Positions 61,380 to 64,000 of a stretch of DNA of 64,000 nucleotides are shown here, piece after piece (positions within the stretch are counted from its first letter, which is position 1; each line of letters starts with the position of its first letter). The DNA comes from CBDDHT01 sp965227905 (lineage in GTDB: Bacteria > Pseudomonadota > Alphaproteobacteria > Rhizobiales > Methyloligellaceae), in NCBI GenBank assembly GCA_965227905.1, contig OZ245780.1:4402001-4466000 (forward strand), in the 5' to 3' direction. A model generated the notes under the pieces. The model did no database searches. It worked only from the letters and a program-made list of their open reading frames with translations, and was not told the origin of the DNA. The position numbers and the translations under genes are program-made.

Positions 61380-62599
61380 CAAGCACCGACAAGCCTTCAG
61401 TCCCGCGCCATCCAATATTCGTCGTCTTCGCAACGACCGTTGTCCAGGCATTGGCCACGATGGCGTTGTTTGCGCCTGCGTCGATCGCACCAGAGCTTGC
61501 CGTCAGGCTCGACATCGATCCGGCTCTGGTGGGCTATCAGATTTCGATCACCTACATCGCTGCCGCTTTGTCGTCGCTCACGGCCGGTGGTACGGTCAAT
61601 CACTATGGTGCATGCCGAACCAGCCAGCTATCGCTTGTCTTGTGTGGTGTCGGCGTTCTGCTCTTTCTCATTCCATCATTGTCTGCGGTCTGCATCGGAT
61701 CGTTGATCATCGGTTGGGGTTATGGTCTGAACAATCCGGCATCGGCACAATTGCTCCTGCGCGTCGCGTCGGAAGGACGCCGCAATCTGATCTTCTCGAT
61801 CAAACAAACGGGAGTCCCGTTTGGCGTCATGGCCGCAGGTCTCGTTGTACCGCCCGCTACCCTTGCCTACGGATCGCATATTGCTTTTCTGATCGTCGTT
61901 GCACTCTGCTTTGCATGGGTCATCCCTCTGCAACCCGTTCGCGAAGACTGGGATGACGACCGCGATCCCGGTTACCCGCTCATCGCGCGCCCGCTTGCCG
62001 GCTTCAATGTCATTGTCGGTTCGCCGACCTTGCGGGTCCTTTCACTGGCGGCTTTCTGTTATGCCGGGATTCAAATTTCGCTAATCGCTTACACGGTCAC
62101 TTTGCTCGTAGAAGATTTGAGCTATGGCCTGATCGCCGCCGGCGTCGTGCTCTCGTTCATGCAGATATCCGGCGCAATCGGTCGTATCGTCTGGGGATGG
62201 CTCGCCGACAAATCGGGACAAAGCCTCACAGTGCTTGCCAGTCTCGGCGCCCTGATGTCGGCCTGTGCTATTGCGATGGGCTTCATGACCCCGAGCTGGT
62301 CAGGCGTCGCTGTTCAAGGACTCCTTCTTATCTTCGGCGCTGCGGCGATCGGATGGAATGGAATCTATATGGCGGCAGTCGCACAACTTGCACCGTCGGG
62401 CGCAGTCGGAAGCGCGACGGGCGGAGCCCTCGCCGTCACCTTTACGGGCGTAGTCGTCGTCCCCGCGGTCTTTGCCGCCGCCTATGGATTTGTCGGCAGC
62501 TACACGCTCACCTTTGCATTCGCTTCCATCGCTAGTGTACTAGGAGCAATCCTCACGCTCGTTGCCCGGCGCCAAGCCCACGGCAACATCAACATATGA
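61376..62599 (+). CDS. Major facilitator superfamily transporter
   Basis: 407 residues with twelve predicted helices (examples VVQALATMALFAPASI, LSLVLCGVGVLLFLIPSLS, VFAAAYGFVGSYTLTFAF). Loop 2-3 motif-A-like GGTVNHYGACR and a later GWLADKSGQ repeat the GxLaDrxGrk pattern of MFS carriers. Overlaps the amidase stop by four bases; probably imports the amide that the flanking amidases degrade. Confidence 0.9.
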   Translation: MTSTDKPSVPRHPIFVVFATTVVQALATMALFAPASIAPELAVRLDIDPALVGYQISITYIAAALSSLTAGGTVNHYGACRTSQLSLVLCGVGVLLFLIPSLSAVCIGSLIIGWGYGLNNPASAQLLLRVASEGRRNLIFSIKQTGVPFGVMAAGLVVPPATLAYGSHIAFLIVVALCFAWVIPLQPVREDWDDDRDPGYPLIARPLAGFNVIVGSPTLRVLSLAAFCYAGIQISLIAYTVTLLVEDLSYGLIAAGVVLSFMQISGAIGRIVWGWLADKSGQSLTVLASLGALMSACAIAMGFMTPSWSGVAVQGLLLIFGAAAIGWNGIYMAAVAQLAPSGAVGSATGGALAVTFTGVVVVPAVFAAAYGFVGSYTLTFAFASIASVLGAILTLVARRQAHGNINI

Positions 62600-62630
62600 C
62601 CGCCAGTTGGTTTCCAGGGAGATGAAAGTC

Positions 62631-63809
62631 ATGCGCGAACCTGTCAGTGGATTCATCCCCGGAGAACGCCTCACAGTCCAGGGGGCGGAAGACGGCCCGC
62701 TGATAGGCATGAGACTTGCCGTCAAGGACATCTATGACATCGAGGGTCATGTCACCGGCGGCGGCAATCCCGATTGGGCGGCTGTTCAGTCTCCTGCGAC
62801 CAAAACAGCGCCGGCCGTGCAGAAACTCCTGGATGCCGGTGCCACGCTCGTTGGCAAAACGATCACCGATGAGCTGACGCGAGGAATCCTCGGCATCAAC
62901 GTGCACGATGGCACGCCTCTCAATCCGAAAGCGCCAGATCGCCTGACGGGCGGTTCATCGAGCGGTTCGGCATCGGTCGTTGCCGCTGGCGACGCCGAAC
63001 TCGCTCTCGGCTCAGACACCGGAGGGTCTGTCCGCCTGCCAGCAAGCTTTTGCGGCATCTTCGGCATTCGCCCGACCCTCGGTCGGGTCTCGCTTGCCAA
63101 TGTAATCGAACAATCTTCCAGCTATGACACGGCCGGCTGGTTCACCAGCAATCCGATCCTCTTTGCCGATCTCGGCCCAATCCTGCTGGAGGGCGAGAAG
63201 CGGGATGATACGTTTCGTAAGGTTGTCATCGCGGAGGATGCGTTCGAGCTGGCGGATGATGACATAAAGAACGCCATCTCGGGTCATGTCGATGCAATCA
63301 AATCCCATATGGAGACGAGCGAGGCCATCCGCATCTGCCCGACCAGCCTACCGGAATGGAGCGAAGCGATGGCTCGCCGTCAGCACTTTGAAGCACATCG
63401 CTCGTTCGGGGATTGGGTGGACGAGGTCAATCCGCGCTTCGGGTTTGATACAGCAAACCGCTTTGTCGAGGCGGCACAGATGACCGAGGCCGAGATGGAG
63501 GAAATGGAACCGATTCGTAAGGCGCATAAGGAGCGAGTCACCGAGGTCTTGAGCGAAGGAACTGTCATCGCTCTCCCGACGGCACCATGCGTCGCACCGA
63601 AACGCAATCTACGTCAGTCGCTGATGCTGGATACGCGCAAACGCATCACCGCACTCACCTGCATCGCAGGAAGTGCCGGCCTGCCGCAGGTGACGGTGCC
63701 GACCGAAACAGCCGAAGGTCTGCCTGCAGGCTTTTCGCTGATCGGACCCGCCGGTTCCGATGAAAAACTATTGGAACTGGCAGAGACGATCGCAAATGCG
63801 ATGTCGTGA
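62631..63809 (+). CDS. Amidase-signature enzyme (short type)
   Basis: 392 residues from the ATG at 62631, where AGGGAG lies nine bases before; upstream in-frame starts (62562, 62622) overlap the MFS gene or lack a site. Triad: K32 in RLAVKDI, cis-Ser S109 in GGSSSGSA, nucleophile S133 in GSDTGGS. The N-terminal helical part is shorter than in the other three amidases, resembling AtzF-like or MAE2-like short amidases. Confidence 0.88.
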   Translation: MREPVSGFIPGERLTVQGAEDGPLIGMRLAVKDIYDIEGHVTGGGNPDWAAVQSPATKTAPAVQKLLDAGATLVGKTITDELTRGILGINVHDGTPLNPKAPDRLTGGSSSGSASVVAAGDAELALGSDTGGSVRLPASFCGIFGIRPTLGRVSLANVIEQSSSYDTAGWFTSNPILFADLGPILLEGEKRDDTFRKVVIAEDAFELADDDIKNAISGHVDAIKSHMETSEAIRICPTSLPEWSEAMARRQHFEAHRSFGDWVDEVNPRFGFDTANRFVEAAQMTEAEMEEMEPIRKAHKERVTEVLSEGTVIALPTAPCVAPKRNLRQSLMLDTRKRITALTCIAGSAGLPQVTVPTETAEGLPAGFSLIGPAGSDEKLLELAETIANAMS

Positions 63810-63829
63810 GTAGTTGTCGGCGAACATAG

Positions 63830-64000
63830 ATGGATCATGCCACCCAAGTCACATTGACCAAACGTCTGCTAGGGCATCTGGACGACAACACAACAGATAC
63901 CGGCGACAACATTCTTCGCCATCCCGTGTCCGTCTATACATGTCCGGAACGTCTCGCTGCAGAAGAGGCACTGATACGACGAGAGCCATTGCTGATGGGT
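63830..64000 (+). CDS. N-terminus of a probable Rieske-type oxygenase, cut by window edge
   Basis: 57 codons from the ATG at 63830, open to the edge. The pattern NILRHPVSVYTCPERLAAEE... ALIRREPLLMG is that of the N-terminus of Rieske 2Fe-2S ring-hydroxylating oxygenases, just before the iron-sulfur domain would begin; the cluster ligands lie beyond the window. Twenty bases after the amidase stop, so part of the same operon. Read with limited confidence because only the start is visible. Confidence 0.55.
   Translation, partial: MDHATQVTLTKRLLGHLDDNTTDTGDNILRHPVSVYTCPERLAAEEALIRREPLLMG

Noticed and set aside
1..64000. CRISPR arrays, tRNA, rRNA, insertion sequences, prophage
   Set aside because: No regular spaced direct repeats, no cloverleaf or rRNA-like stretch and no transposase, integrase or phage protein was recognised on either strand.

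Overview
The window reads as chromosome of an alphaproteobacterium, most probably of the order Hyphomicrobiales (Rhizobiales). The grounds are a long RpoD with an acidic linker, the neighbourhood rpoD-dnaG-yqeY facing carA, a bactofilin, a DUF1127 protein, an ELM1-family protein, and GTG/TTG starts mixed with ATG. No rRNA, tRNA, CRISPR array, phage or transposase gene was seen.

Layout. 1-13 kb: leucine dehydrogenase (cut by the left edge) diverging from a SAF-domain oxidoreductase; a large TPR membrane protein diverging from a VIT/VWA surface protein; a DUF1127 pair diverging from a BTAD-type regulator that leads into OsmC, a Tat-exported aldo/keto reductase and a DUF6064 membrane protein. 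13-22 kb: small independent units, including an acid-ceramidase-like Ntn hydrolase, a bactofilin, a probable delta-class carbonic anhydrase, a CPGC redoxin, a MarR regulator with a four-cysteine tail and twin operators, a HAD phosphatase, a LysR regulator, VOC and GNAT proteins and a secreted WD40-like protein. 22-41 kb: housekeeping core (rpoD, dnaG, yqeY, carA, carB, greA, an aspartate aminotransferase) with a methyltransferase, TetR and VOC protein lying between carA and carB, then Lrp, ELM1 and 2OG-oxygenase genes and a flavin monooxygenase.

41-53 kb: one long minus-strand operon runs from a peptide-type ABC importer (binding protein, two permeases, two ATPases) into two tandem M20 peptidases, an amidase and a cytoplasmic gamma-glutamyltransferase. 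It looks like a self-contained system that imports and dismantles a peptide or gamma-glutamyl/amide compound. 53-58 kb: an EamA exporter, a small secreted protein, an SRPBCC protein, a CocE/S15 hydrolase, about 700 bp without a recognisable gene, and arfB.

58-64 kb: a second amide-degrading locus. An amidase with an AtzG-like small subunit (minus strand) diverges across a nested palindrome from amidase - MFS transporter - amidase - start of a probable Rieske oxygenase (plus strand). With the amidase at 43 kb, four amidase-signature enzymes with intact Lys/cis-Ser/Ser triads lie within 21 kb.

Non-coding signals include twin MarR operators, TetR and CRP-like palindromes, three phased DnaA-box-like sequences upstream of a 41-residue protein, a roughly 450 bp near-palindromic repeat between dnaG and yqeY, and a short palindromic repeat family (core CCGGACTTGATCCGG) at three intergenic places. 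Assignments come from reading sequence and translations only; no database search was run.
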